Part shown: in pieces, positions 1 through 8,267 of the stretch
Layout: every line of letters starts with the position of its first letter
Position numbering within the stretch: the first letter of the stretch is position 1
Origin: Denitromonas iodatirespirans
GTDB lineage: Bacteria; Pseudomonadota; Gammaproteobacteria; Burkholderiales; Rhodocyclaceae
Reading direction: 5' to 3'
NCBI RefSeq assembly: GCF_018524365.1
Contig: NZ_JAEKFT010000014.1
Location: forward strand, 1 to 64,000
DNA: 64,000 nucleotides
Made by a program: the position numbers and the translations under genes
The notes under the pieces: model-generated
Told to the model about the DNA's origin: nothing
The model's input: the letters and a program-made list of their open reading frames with translations, nothing else
The model's database searches: none

Positions 1-88
1 GGTCGCCTCGACACTCGGCAACCATGCGCACGGCGCGCTCGTGGACTTCGGGGGAGTACTTCACGGGTTTCTTCTTCATGGTGTTCAT
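1..88 (-). CDS. IS3-family transposase OrfA, N-terminal fragment
   Basis: Reading the minus strand from the ATG at 88 gives MNTMKKKPVKYSPEVHERAV followed by RMVAECRGD, after which the window ends. This is the opening of the helix-turn-helix OrfA protein of IS3-family elements, which binds the IS ends and is normally fused to the DDE catalytic OrfB by programmed -1 frameshifting. Only 29 residues are visible, so it is unknown whether the gene is intact. It reads away from the rest of the window, and its short leader lies between the IS terminus and the start codon, as usual. Confidence 0.75.
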   Translation of the reverse strand, partial: MNTMKKKPVKYSPEVHERAVRMVAECRGD

Positions 89-138
89 GGCTCTATCTTC
101 TCAAGAGGGAGAGCCTCCACCAAACCCGGGGCGATTCA
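1..138 (-). mobile_element. End of an IS3-family insertion sequence (cut by window edge)
   Basis: The minus strand encodes the N-terminus of an IS3-type OrfA starting at 88. Beyond it, reading toward higher coordinates, lies a typical IS3-like terminus that begins TGAATCGCCCCGGGTTT on the minus strand, so the element edge is placed at about 138. Only one end is in the window, so the matching inverted repeat and any target duplication cannot be checked. Element family is recognised from the OrfA start and terminus style; the exact IS name is not assigned. Confidence 0.7.
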
Positions 139-514
139 GTCTGCCGGGGTAGCGTCGGGCGCAGAAGCCACGGCTTGTCATCGCACCGAATTTCGTATCC
201 AATCCTTTCGGAATGCAGCCGTCGCGCCAAATCGGGTCGCAAAGCGGAGGCTGTTCCGCATATCCATGCACTGCCTCGTGCGTCATACCACGGCGAACAA
301 GCGGCGCTTTGGCGCGATGGCAGCGAAAGGGATGTTGTTGGCATTTAGTAGTGTACTCAGGGCGCCTGGGCGGTGTCGAAGGCATCCAGGAAGGTTGGAG
401 GCAGAGTGTACGCCTGTCGTTAAAACGTTTCCGGCACCATTTGGTGTCGACTTATAGGCGTCACTCGCGTTGCGTCCGAGCCGATCCGCCGCACATCAAC
501 CCGTTCACATTGTC
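139..514. other. Gene-poor stretch between IS end and tautomerase gene
   Basis: No convincing gene is seen here. Open frames on both strands are short, lack recognisable motifs, and one minus-strand frame runs into the IS terminus. Base composition looks less GC-rich than the core genes further right. The stretch may contain the promoter of the tautomerase gene or remnants of DNA interrupted by the insertion sequence, but no specific remnant was recognised. Confidence 0.5.
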
Positions 515-910
515 ATGCCAAGTACACTTATCGAAGTCCGCCGTAGCTACTCGCCGGAGCAGGAAGTCGGCCTCATCGAAGCCGTTCAGGCTGCATTGGT
601 CGAAGGCTTCAAGATTCCCCAAGACGACCGATGCATTCGGCTCGTCACATATGAGCCGCATCGATTCGTCGTGCCTCAGGACAAGAGCCAGCCTGAGCTC
701 TACACCCTTGTCACGGTTAGTGCTTTCTCTGGCCGTTCACTTGAGGCGAAACGCAATCTCTATCGGGCGTTGGTTCTCCGCCTATCAGAGGTCGGAATTC
801 CGAGTGATCACGTCAAGATCATGATCAATGAAGTACCCCGCGAGAACTGGGGCTTGGCTGGCGGGAAGCCTGGTTCGGAAATTGATCTCGATTACGAGGT
901 TGAGGTCTGA
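515..910 (+). CDS. Tautomerase-fold family protein (Tautomerase_2 type)
   Basis: A 131-residue protein beginning MPSTLIEVRRSYSPEQ. Members of the tautomerase superfamily use the N-terminal proline exposed after Met removal as general base, and the Met-Pro start at 515 supplies it. That is why this start is chosen over an upstream in-frame ATG at 470. The internal pattern (GFKIPQDDRCIRLVTYEPHRF, later ENWGLAGGKPGSEID) matches the longer family of 4-oxalocrotonate tautomerase-like proteins of unknown substrate. It stands next to an IS end and an unknown gene, and no pathway partner is adjacent. Specific substrate cannot be inferred. Confidence 0.75.
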   Translation: MPSTLIEVRRSYSPEQEVGLIEAVQAALVEGFKIPQDDRCIRLVTYEPHRFVVPQDKSQPELYTLVTVSAFSGRSLEAKRNLYRALVLRLSEVGIPSDHVKIMINEVPRENWGLAGGKPGSEIDLDYEVEV

Positions 911-1014
911 AGTGCCGCCCAGCACCTCGGTCAACCGGGCAGACAACCATGCGCGCCACCGGACGCTGCGCGATAAAGCCGCGCAGGCCGACGAATTCAG
1001 ACACTGGGCCGTAC

Positions 1015-1566
1015 ATGCATAAGCTCGACTGGCAGTCTGCGGAAGAGTGGCTGCCGCATTCCTATGCCCCACGCTTTATCACCGAAACCACATCGGCCGA
1101 AACATCACGGCTTGTCGCAGGGGTGCCCGACGGGGATTCTTCCGTATTGCTCAAGCTCGTCGAGTGTCTTACGCCGCCGTTCTTCGTTCTCTACGTCTTG
1201 CACACACCGCGGGGTGAAGGTGATCCCGGCCGTTATCAAAGCCCAGAGCTCGACCTTGACGCACTTCAATCGTTTGTCTCCCGGTTCGCCTCGTTCTTCG
1301 CTGGCGATGCGCGTTTCGATCTCTGGGTGCATTCGCCGAGAGCCAAAGGAACGATCGTCTGGGATCGTCATAACCTGATCTATGGCTACGGCCCGGTCGA
1401 GTGCTTCGGCCGTGCGCTTGATTCACTCGGCTTCTCCGAAGGCCGGCCGATCATTCCCAGCCCGCACTTGCATCACTACCGTAAAGAGTTTGACGAAGAC
1501 GCCAAGACGCTCCTGTCCGCATTCTCGTGGCAGTGTTCTCCGCTTCGCCCGGAGGACGAACAGTGA
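1015..1566 (+). CDS. Hypothetical protein, unknown function
   Basis: A 183-residue soluble protein starting MHKLDWQSAEEWLPHSY. The frame is open further upstream to 949, but that extension is basic and low-complexity in character, so the ATG at 1015 is preferred. No signal peptide or membrane segment is seen. Recognisable texture includes LYVLHTPRGEGDPGRYQSPEL, FDLWVHSP and WDRHNLIYGYGP, which look like a conserved globular domain, but I do not recognise a named family. It follows the tautomerase-like gene by about 100 bases on the same strand, at the accessory left edge of the window. Confidence 0.6.
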   Translation: MHKLDWQSAEEWLPHSYAPRFITETTSAETSRLVAGVPDGDSSVLLKLVECLTPPFFVLYVLHTPRGEGDPGRYQSPELDLDALQSFVSRFASFFAGDARFDLWVHSPRAKGTIVWDRHNLIYGYGPVECFGRALDSLGFSEGRPIIPSPHLHHYRKEFDEDAKTLLSAFSWQCSPLRPEDEQ

Positions 1567-1855
1567 CCGCAAGGTCCGACTGATCCGTCGAGGAGGAAAC
1601 CGGCAGGCTGCGCTTGCACCATCGCCGATGAACCCTGCGCATCCTCCCGACGCGCCTTGGCGCGCCGCATCGCCCATGCGGCAGGGGTGCGTTTCCCTTG
1701 CGCTCACCGATTGATCTATCCGGTAGCGGGACTTCCCCCGCGGTGCTATGGTGTCGCGCGCTCTGCACGAGGCCGATCCGGCCGCCAGGCGGGGCTTGGC
1801 GCTGCAGGCAGACGATGCTGCGGCAGGTATCCGCAACGATCGCGAACGCTCCGAG

Positions 1856-4393
1856 ATGGATGACACAGTGGCTTACGCCGAACCCGCCGATGACGCCGTA
1901 CTCGGCGCGCTGATCTCCACCGAGGTGAGGGTGGGGCAGATCGTCCGGGGCAGCATTCTCGAATGCGCGCCGGATCTTGCCCTCCACGAAGCGGCTCGGC
2001 GCATGAGTTTGGCGCGTGTCAGCTCGATTCTCGTGGTCGAGGGCGACATGCCCGTCGGCATCTGGACCGAACGCGATGCGCTGGCCATCGATTTCGACCG
2101 CCCCGACAGTTTCACCCGGCCGATCGGTGAGGTGATGAGCGCTCCGGTGGGTACGGTCACTCGCGACCTGAGCCTGCAGGAACTGGCGATCCGTTTTCGC
2201 GACGAACACATGCGCCACTATCTGGTGGTGGATGAGGACGGCCGCCGCTGCGGCATCGTCACCCAGACCGATGTGGTGCTGAACCAGGGCATCGAGCATT
2301 ACCTGAAGCTGCGCAAGCTCGACTCCATCATCAAGGGCAGCCTGCAGCCCTTGCCCGAGGCGGCCCTGCTCGGCGAGGCCGTGCGGCAGATGTGCAGCAC
2401 GGGGCGGGACGCGGTGGTGGTGGCCTACGACGACGGCGGCCACGGCATCCTCACCGAGCGCGACCTGACCCGCCTGGTCGCCGAGCGCGCCGCCAACCGT
2501 GCGGTGGGCGAGTTCGCCAGCCGCCCGCTGCTCACGGTGAGCGAGGACGCCAGCCTCTACCATGTGCGCTGCATGCTCACCGACCGCCGGGTGCGTCATG
2601 TGGGGGTGGTGCGTCGCGACGGCAGCCTGGCCGACCTGGTGAGCTTCGCCGACATCCTGTCGGGCATGGAGCTGGCCTATGTGCATGAGTTGCAGCACGC
2701 GCTGCGCGAGCGCGACCTGGCGCTCAATGCCTCGCAGCGCAACCTGCACCTGGCCGAGAAGGTCATCGAAAGCTCGCTCGAAGGCATCCTGATCACCGAC
2801 GACAAGGTGCGCATCATCTCCGTGAATCCGGCCTTTACCCGGCTCACCGGCTACCAGGCGGAAGAGGTCGTCGGCCGCAATCCCTCGCTGCTCAACTCGG
2901 GCCGCCAGGGCCCCGACTTCTACCGCGAGATGTGGGTGAAGTTGTCGGCCGACGGCCACTGGCAGGGCGAGATCTGGAACCGCCGCAAGAGCGGCGAGCT
3001 CTACCCCGAGCTGCTCACCATCACCGCCATCAAGGACCGCGACGGCACGCTGACCAACTACGCGGCGGTGTTCAGCGACATCAGCCAGCTGAAGGAGAAC
3101 GAGGCGCACATCCGCCACCTCGCCTACTTCGACCCGCTCACCGGTCTGCCCAACCGCCGCCTGCTCGAAGACCGCCTGCAGGTCGCGCTGGCCCACGCCC
3201 ACCGCAACCGCAATCGCGCCGCGGTGCTGTTCATCGATCTGGACCGCTTCAAGCGCATCAACGACAGCCTCGGGCACGAGGTCGGCGACAAATTATTGAT
3301 GGAGGTCGCCCGTCGGCTGTGCGCCTGCCTGCGCGAGGACGACACCGTGGCGCGCATGGGCGGCGACGAGTTCATCGTGGTGCTGAGCGATCTCACCGAC
3401 CCGGACGACGCCGCACACACCGCCACCCGCATCATCGAATCGCTGCGCCGCCCGGTGCAGGTGGACGCACACGAGCTGACGGTGACCACCAGCGTCGGCA
3501 TCAGCATCTTTCCGGACGACAGCCGCGACCCGGTGGCGCTGATCAAGAACGCCGACACCGCCATGTACCGCGCCAAGGACGAAGGGCGCAACGCCTTCCA
3601 GCTCTACCAGCCGGCCATGAATGCCCGTTCGCTGGAGCACCTGGCGCTCGAAAGCGCCCTGCACCGCGCCCTGGCGCGCGAGGAGCTGGTGCTGCATTTC
3701 CAGCCGCTGGTCGACATCGGCACGCAGCGTACGGTGGCCGCCGAAGCCCTGCTGCGCTGGCGCCACCCGGAATTGGGGCTGGTGCCGCCGGCGGATTTCA
3801 TCCCGCTGGCCGAGGAAACCGGCCTGATCGTGCCGATCGGCGAATGGGTGCTGCGCGCCGCCTGCCTGCAGCATGCGCAATGGCGCGCGGCCGGTCATGG
3901 CGAGTTGCGCATGCTGGTGAACATCTCGGCGCGCCAGTTCCGCCACGAAGGCTTTACCGCCACGGTGGCCCGGGTCATCGCCGAGACCGGTATGCCCGCC
4001 GCACAGCTGACGCTGGAGCTCACCGAGACCATGCTGATGGACGGCAGCGAACACATCATCGGCGTGCTGGAAGGCTTGCGCGCGCTGGGCGTGCACCTGG
4101 CGCTGGACGACTTCGGCACCGGCTATTCCTCGCTCGCCTACCTCAAGCGCTTCCCGATCGACGAACTCAAGATCGACCGCCTGTTCATCCGCGATATCGA
4201 CCGCAACGACAACGATGCGGCGATTGCCGAGGCGATCGTCAAGCTGGCCCACAGCCTCGGCCTGCGTGTGGTGGCCGAAGGCGTGGAGACCGCCGCGCAA
4301 CTCGAAATCCTCGCCCGCCACGGGTGCGATCTGGCACAGGGCTTCCACTTCAGCAAACCGATCGAGGCCGGGCGGTTCGTATTGCCGGGCTGA
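1856..4393 (+). CDS. CBS-CBS-PAS-GGDEF-EAL cyclic-di-GMP turnover protein
   Basis: About 845 residues, no membrane segment, hence cytosolic. Four CBS motifs (two Bateman modules, about residues 25-265) may bind adenine nucleotides. A PAS domain (about 300-410), a GGDEF diguanylate cyclase domain (about 420-585) and an EAL phosphodiesterase domain (about 595-845) follow. The GGDEF motif is intact (MGGDEF) and preceded at five-residue spacing by an RxxD inhibitory site (REDD). The EAL domain keeps AEALLRW, NISARQF, ELTETML, DDFGTG, LKIDR and AEGVET, so both activities look possible. The start is uncertain: an in-frame ATG at 1748 would add 36 residues without domain content. It is convergent with the signal peptidase gene. 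Confidence 0.9.
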   Translation: MDDTVAYAEPADDAVLGALISTEVRVGQIVRGSILECAPDLALHEAARRMSLARVSSILVVEGDMPVGIWTERDALAIDFDRPDSFTRPIGEVMSAPVGTVTRDLSLQELAIRFRDEHMRHYLVVDEDGRRCGIVTQTDVVLNQGIEHYLKLRKLDSIIKGSLQPLPEAALLGEAVRQMCSTGRDAVVVAYDDGGHGILTERDLTRLVAERAANRAVGEFASRPLLTVSEDASLYHVRCMLTDRRVRHVGVVRRDGSLADLVSFADILSGMELAYVHELQHALRERDLALNASQRNLHLAEKVIESSLEGILITDDKVRIISVNPAFTRLTGYQAEEVVGRNPSLLNSGRQGPDFYREMWVKLSADGHWQGEIWNRRKSGELYPELLTITAIKDRDGTLTNYAAVFSDISQLKENEAHIRHLAYFDPLTGLPNRRLLEDRLQVALAHAHRNRNRAAVLFIDLDRFKRINDSLGHEVGDKLLMEVARRLCACLREDDTVARMGGDEFIVVLSDLTDPDDAAHTATRIIESLRRPVQVDAHELTVTTSVGISIFPDDSRDPVALIKNADTAMYRAKDEGRNAFQLYQPAMNARSLEHLALESALHRALAREELVLHFQPLVDIGTQRTVAAEALLRWRHPELGLVPPADFIPLAEETGLIVPIGEWVLRAACLQHAQWRAAGHGELRMLVNISARQFRHEGFTATVARVIAETGMPAAQLTLELTETMLMDGSEHIIGVLEGLRALGVHLALDDFGTGYSSLAYLKRFPIDELKIDRLFIRDIDRNDNDAAIAEAIVKLAHSLGLRVVAEGVETAAQLEILARHGCDLAQGFHFSKPIEAGRFVLPG

Positions 4394-4462
4394 GCGGGTG
4401 GGCCGCGGGGGCGTCTCCGCTGGGGGTTGAGGGCACGCGTCGGCGCCGACGTTCCGGCCGGC

Positions 4463-5383
4463 TTACGAGCGTGGCGGTAGCAAAAGCAGGACCTTGCCGA
4501 CGACGCGCGGCGCCGGCACGAAGCCCCACACGCGGCTGTCGCTGCTGTTGTCGCGGTTGTCGCCCATCACGTAGTAGTGCCCCTCGGGTACCAGGCATTC
4601 GATGCCTTCGGGGTCGATGCGGCAGTTGTCGCGCAGCGGGAAATCCTGGATCACCTGGAAAAACGGCCGCTCGTCGCGCGCATACACTACCCGGTAGCGC
4701 TCGCCCGACAGCTGCTCCTCGAACTGGTGCATCGGCTCGCCGTCGGGCGGCATGAAATCCGCCACCGGCGAGCGCGTCACCGCCAGGCCGTTGATGCTCA
4801 ACTGCCCCCGGCGATAGCGCACCGTGTCGCCCGGCAGACCCACCACGCGCTTCACATAGCGGATCAGCGGCTCGGGCGGATACTCGAACACGATCACATC
4901 GCCATGGCGGATCGGCGCCGACACCGGTCGCTGTGCCACATCGATGCCGAAGCTGCCGTAGTTGCCGTAGCCCCACTTGCCCACCACCAGTACCGACCCG
5001 GGCGCGATGCCCGGCAGCATCGAGGTGCTCGGCATCGAGAACGGTTCGACCACGAAGGCCCGCAACCCGAAGACCCCCAAGCCGACCGCGACCGCCGCGG
5101 CCAGTGCCCCGTACCAGCGGCTGTACCACGGCCGCGCCCGCCCCGCCGGCCAGCGCCCGGCCCGCCGCCAGGCCTGTATCGCTGCCGCGACCGACAGCAC
5201 CAGGCTCACCGCGCCGACCACCACGACGCCCGCGCCCAGCGCGATCGACCCGGCCGCAATCACCAGCAGACACAGATACACCCCGGCCCAGCGCGCGCTG
5301 CCGGCATACAGCAAGCCCACCGGCGGTGCGACGAGGCCGAGCAGGGCGGCAAACCATTTGTTGGGGGGGCGGGAGCTCATCAT
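4463..5383 (-). CDS. lepB: Signal peptidase I
   Basis: 306 residues. Cleaves signal peptides from proteins crossing the inner membrane. The catalytic dyad is visible: Ser121 in PSTSMLPG and Lys178 in IRYVKRVVGLPGD; the C-terminal box GDNRDNSSDSRVWGFVP is intact. The N-terminal ~110 residues hold about three to four hydrophobic segments, more than the two membrane helices of classical LepB, before the transmembrane stretch that leads into the catalytic domain. It stands alone rather than in the usual lepA-lepB-rnc operon, so it may be a second, specialised copy. Two adjacent ATG codons make the first residue ambiguous. A perfect palindrome CGTCGGCGCCGACG lies at 4438-4451 between it and the convergent c-di-GMP gene. 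Confidence 0.9.
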   Translation of the reverse strand: MMSSRPPNKWFAALLGLVAPPVGLLYAGSARWAGVYLCLLVIAAGSIALGAGVVVVGAVSLVLSVAAAIQAWRRAGRWPAGRARPWYSRWYGALAAAVAVGLGVFGLRAFVVEPFSMPSTSMLPGIAPGSVLVVGKWGYGNYGSFGIDVAQRPVSAPIRHGDVIVFEYPPEPLIRYVKRVVGLPGDTVRYRRGQLSINGLAVTRSPVADFMPPDGEPMHQFEEQLSGERYRVVYARDERPFFQVIQDFPLRDNCRIDPEGIECLVPEGHYYVMGDNRDNSSDSRVWGFVPAPRVVGKVLLLLPPRS

Positions 5384-5657
5384 GCGGGCCGGTATCGGGG
5401 AATGACGGGACGATATACGAAAACCGGGGCGGTGTTCACCGCCGCAGTGCGGGAGGCGGTCGGTGCAAGGCGTCGCCCGCCGGTTCGCCGGGGAGCCGAG
5501 AGTTCTGCCCGCCGAATCCGCCGTTTTTCCGATCCATCGACGGCGTTCCCTGCCGCCCGCCGCGATCGACGATCGGACTATCTGCTAGTGCCGATTCGTT
5601 ATGGCTGTCCGATCCGCTTCGGCGGAGGATACCGTCGGATCCATCCGGAGAATGGCC

Positions 5658-6725
5658 ATGTTCGGCAAGCTACAACCCTGGCAGGCGATCGCTGCGCATG
5701 CCCTCGCAATCGGTGCGCTGCTGGCGATGGCAGCCCTCGCGGCCACGACGACGGCGTGGATGATCGCCGCGCTGGCGGGCGTGTGCATTGTCCTCGGCCA
5801 TGTCCTGCAAGCCGGTGCCGGCGGGGCGATTCGCCGGGACGATGCCGCGGCGCTGGCCATGGCCAAGGATGCGCTGCGCGACGGGCGGGACGCCCAGGCC
5901 CGCGCGGCCTTCGCGACGGTGTCCGGCGACAGCCCGCTGCAGCCGCTGGTTCAATGCCTCAATCGCCAAGGTACGGCGCTCGACGCGTCGGCGCGCGAAC
6001 TGGACGCCACGCGCACCGCCCTGGCGGCCGCCCAGGCCACCGCCGATCGTCTCCAGGCGCGGCTCGATCAGCAGCAGCGGGCGATGGATGAGGCGGCCGA
6101 TCAGGTCGCCGCCTTGCAGCGCTCCCTGCACGAAAGCATGAGCTTCACCCAACAGGCCGGCGTCATCGCCCGCGAGGCTGCCGGCAAGGTCGACCTCGTC
6201 GAGGCCGCGGTGGTGAACACGCACACCACCCTCGGCGAACTGGTGGCCTACACCGGGCAGCTCAACACCGTTTTCAGCGGGCTGACCGAGCAGTCGCAAC
6301 AGATCGGCACGATCGTTACCAGCATCCAGGAGATCGCCAGCCAGACCAACCTGCTGGCGCTCAACGCCGCGATCGAGGCCGCCCGTGCCGGCGAGAGCGG
6401 GCGCGGCTTTGCGGTGGTGGCCGACGAGGTACGCAAGCTGGCCGAACGCGCCAGCGTGTCGAGCGAGGAGATCCGCCGAATCGCCGCCAATCTCGCCCAC
6501 ACCACGGGCGAAGCCTCTGCCGGGGTGAGCCAGGCGGACGGCAGCGTGCGCACCGGCAACGAACACATCGGCCAGGCGCTGGCGGCCATGCGCGACATCA
6601 AGGAAGGCCAGATCGTGCGTGCCGGCGTGGTCAAGAACGCGCGCAGCCGGATGGACGAGCAGGCGGCGCTGTCCGAAGCCCTGCAAGTCAGTCTGGGCCG
6701 GGCCCGCGACGACCGGGGGGGCTGA
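5658..6725 (+). CDS. Methyl-accepting chemotaxis protein, short, without periplasmic sensor domain
   Basis: About 355 residues. Two closely spaced hydrophobic helices near the N-terminus ([18 protein letters not shown] and [17 protein letters not shown]) leave essentially no periplasmic ligand domain. A long coiled coil follows (repeated Ala/Gln/Asp-rich heptads). The highly conserved signalling tip is present ([20 protein letters not shown], then [18 protein letters not shown]), which contacts CheA/CheW. The C-terminal helix after the tip is about 100 residues and ends without a receptor-tail pentapeptide. The ATG at 5658 is chosen because GGAG lies seven bases before it; an ATG at 5652 is in frame. 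No che genes are near. Confidence 0.85.
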   Translation: MFGKLQPWQAIAAHALAIGALLAMAALAATTTAWMIAALAGVCIVLGHVLQAGAGGAIRRDDAAALAMAKDALRDGRDAQARAAFATVSGDSPLQPLVQCLNRQGTALDASARELDATRTALAAAQATADRLQARLDQQQRAMDEAADQVAALQRSLHESMSFTQQAGVIAREAAGKVDLVEAAVVNTHTTLGELVAYTGQLNTVFSGLTEQSQQIGTIVTSIQEIASQTNLLALNAAIEAARAGESGRGFAVVADEVRKLAERASVSSEEIRRIAANLAHTTGEASAGVSQADGSVRTGNEHIGQALAAMRDIKEGQIVRAGVVKNARSRMDEQAALSEALQVSLGRARDDRGG

Positions 6726-6884
6726 GCACCCCCGGGGGCTGCGCCAGACGCGTCCCCGGCAAACCTGCATCTGAATGCCGGCGTCGGCCGATTCGATCGC
6801 CCCAACCGCTGCGACGGGCGTCGCCCGTCTGCGTCCGACATCCCTGCGGAAGTCCCGGCGCAGGCAAGGCGACCGCGCAGGGCC

Positions 6885-6890
6885 TACAAT
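6885..6890 (+). promoter_or_regulatory. Possible -10 element upstream of the FMN reductase gene
   Basis: TACAAT lies about 50 bases before the start codon at 6939. No good -35 hexamer is seen at normal spacing, so this is a weak assignment. Confidence 0.3.
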
Positions 6891-6938
6891 CCAAGACTCC
6901 CCACCACGGGCCGTGACCAAAGCGCACGCAGGGAATCC

Positions 6939-7499
6939 ATGAACGTCCTGGCCATCTCCGGCAGCCTTCGTGCTGCGTCGATCAACACCGCGCTGTTGCG
7001 CGCGGCAAAGCGCCTGGCGCCGCCCGAGGTCGCGGTCGTGCTGTGCCCGGTGGTCGGCGAATTGCCGCTGTTCAATCCGGATCTGGAGCGCCAACTGCCG
7101 TCGAGCGTCGTGCAGCTTCAGGCGCAGGTCGCCTCGGCGGACGCGCTCTTGATCGCCAGCCCGGAGTACGCCCATGGCGTCACGGGCACGATCAAGAACC
7201 TGCTGGACTGGCTTGTCAGCTTCGAGCCGTTCGTGGACAAACCGGTTGCCGTGCTCAATGTCTCGCCGCGCGCGCACCATGCCGACTCGGCGCTCCGCGA
7301 AACGCTCAAGACCATGTCCGCGGTCATCGTCGAGTCCGCGTCGGTGACGATTCCCTTGCTCGGCGCGGGCCTCACCGAAGACGGCATGGTGGACTACCCG
7401 CCGGTTGCCCGGGCGATTCGCGAATCACTCGCCGCCCTGTACAAGGTCGCGGCATTGGGGCTGCCGGAGCAAGGGCCGTCGTTCCCGCTCGTGCGGTGA
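6939..7499 (+). CDS. NADPH-dependent FMN reductase family protein
   Basis: 186 residues with a flavodoxin-like fold. The phosphate-binding loop of FMN is visible at the start (ISGSLRAASIN) and the second conserved segment SPEYAHGVTGTIKNLLDWL is complete. Relatives reduce flavins, quinones, azo dyes or chromate with NAD(P)H. It sits alone between a chemotaxis transducer and a convergent membrane-protein gene, so physiological substrate is unknown; a quinone or flavin reductase role in redox protection is plausible but inferred. Confidence 0.85.
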   Translation: MNVLAISGSLRAASINTALLRAAKRLAPPEVAVVLCPVVGELPLFNPDLERQLPSSVVQLQAQVASADALLIASPEYAHGVTGTIKNLLDWLVSFEPFVDKPVAVLNVSPRAHHADSALRETLKTMSAVIVESASVTIPLLGAGLTEDGMVDYPPVARAIRESLAALYKVAALGLPEQGPSFPLVR

Positions 7500-7532
7500 G
7501 AGGCGCCGCCGGGGCGCCGGTGCGGGCTCGGG

Positions 7533-8057
7533 TTACAGCGAGCGCATCACCTCGCCGCCGGCCTCCTTGAGGGCGGAGCGGATGGAACTGGCCTGTTCCT
7601 CGTTGGTGGGGTGGGTCACCACCGTCCATTGGTCGGACTTGGCCGCTTCGGCCACTTTGGCCGTCACCACATCATGGTCGGGCCGCATGCCCAACAGGCC
7701 CGCCAGCAGAAGGCCGGCGAAGGCACCGAACAGCCCGCCGGCGACGACGGTCATGACCGGGGTGGAGGCGAATGCCGGCGCCCCGGACGCGTACAGCGCA
7801 AAGCCGACGAGCAGGCCCAACATCAGCCCCCCCACGCCGAGTTTGAGGTGCGCGCCTTTCATGGTCCGGAAGATGCCGCGCTGCTCCGGTTCGATTTTCC
7901 GGGCGAGTTCCGGGTCGTTTGGCTGAACCACGCTGACCTGCCACGGTTCGAGGCGCTTGCGCAGATCCTCCGCAATGCGCCCGGCGCGGTTGGCGCTGTC
8001 GAATACGGCCACGATCAGGGTCTTGGAGCGTTCGCCCATCAGGTTCATCGTACTCAT
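7533..8057 (-). CDS. Membrane protein of unknown function
   Basis: 174 residues from the ATG at 8057, which has a strong GGAGGC ribosome site just upstream; a longer in-frame extension to 8192 has no support. The N-terminal ~60 residues (KTLIVAVFDSANRAGRIAED) look like a small alpha/beta domain, followed by two hydrophobic segments (LGVGGLMLGLLVGFALYASG and TVVAGGLFGAFAGLLLAGLLG) and a C-terminal soluble part (DVVTAKVAEAAKSDQWTVVT). The arrangement of a glycine-rich two-helix hairpin between two similar alpha/beta halves recalls bacterial stress-type membrane proteins, but no named family is assigned. Confidence 0.65.
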   Translation of the reverse strand: MSTMNLMGERSKTLIVAVFDSANRAGRIAEDLRKRLEPWQVSVVQPNDPELARKIEPEQRGIFRTMKGAHLKLGVGGLMLGLLVGFALYASGAPAFASTPVMTVVAGGLFGAFAGLLLAGLLGMRPDHDVVTAKVAEAAKSDQWTVVTHPTNEEQASSIRSALKEAGGEVMRSL

Positions 8058-8267
8058 GCTTGCCTCCTTCGAGCGTCGATGCGGGCGGGGCACACACGGT
8101 AACCCCCTGCCGCACAACGACTTCCTGGTGCATGTACAAAGTCCGAAAGCCGGGGCGGGGCGAAGTTCATGCTGATTCGTTTCTGGATGCAAGCCGTGCT
8201 GGGCGAGCCGGTGAGCTGAGCGGGCCAGGCCGATGCGCCCCCCCGGTCGCGCTTGATCTGCCGTGGC

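Noticed and set aside
101-385. Minus-strand open frame beside the IS
   Set aside because: It runs into the IS terminus, has no recognisable motif or ribosome site and is short.
909-1014. Possible integron attC site between the two small genes
   Set aside because: No pair of sequences fitting the GTTRRRY/RYYYAAC core sites could be found on either side of the genes.
1567-1855. Gap before the c-di-GMP gene as a possible remnant gene
   Set aside because: Open frames on both strands cross it but none has a recognisable domain, so no gene is called.
1451-3277. Long minus-strand open frame opposite the c-di-GMP gene
   Set aside because: High-GC antisense frame; the plus strand encodes CBS-PAS-GGDEF-EAL domains with intact motifs.
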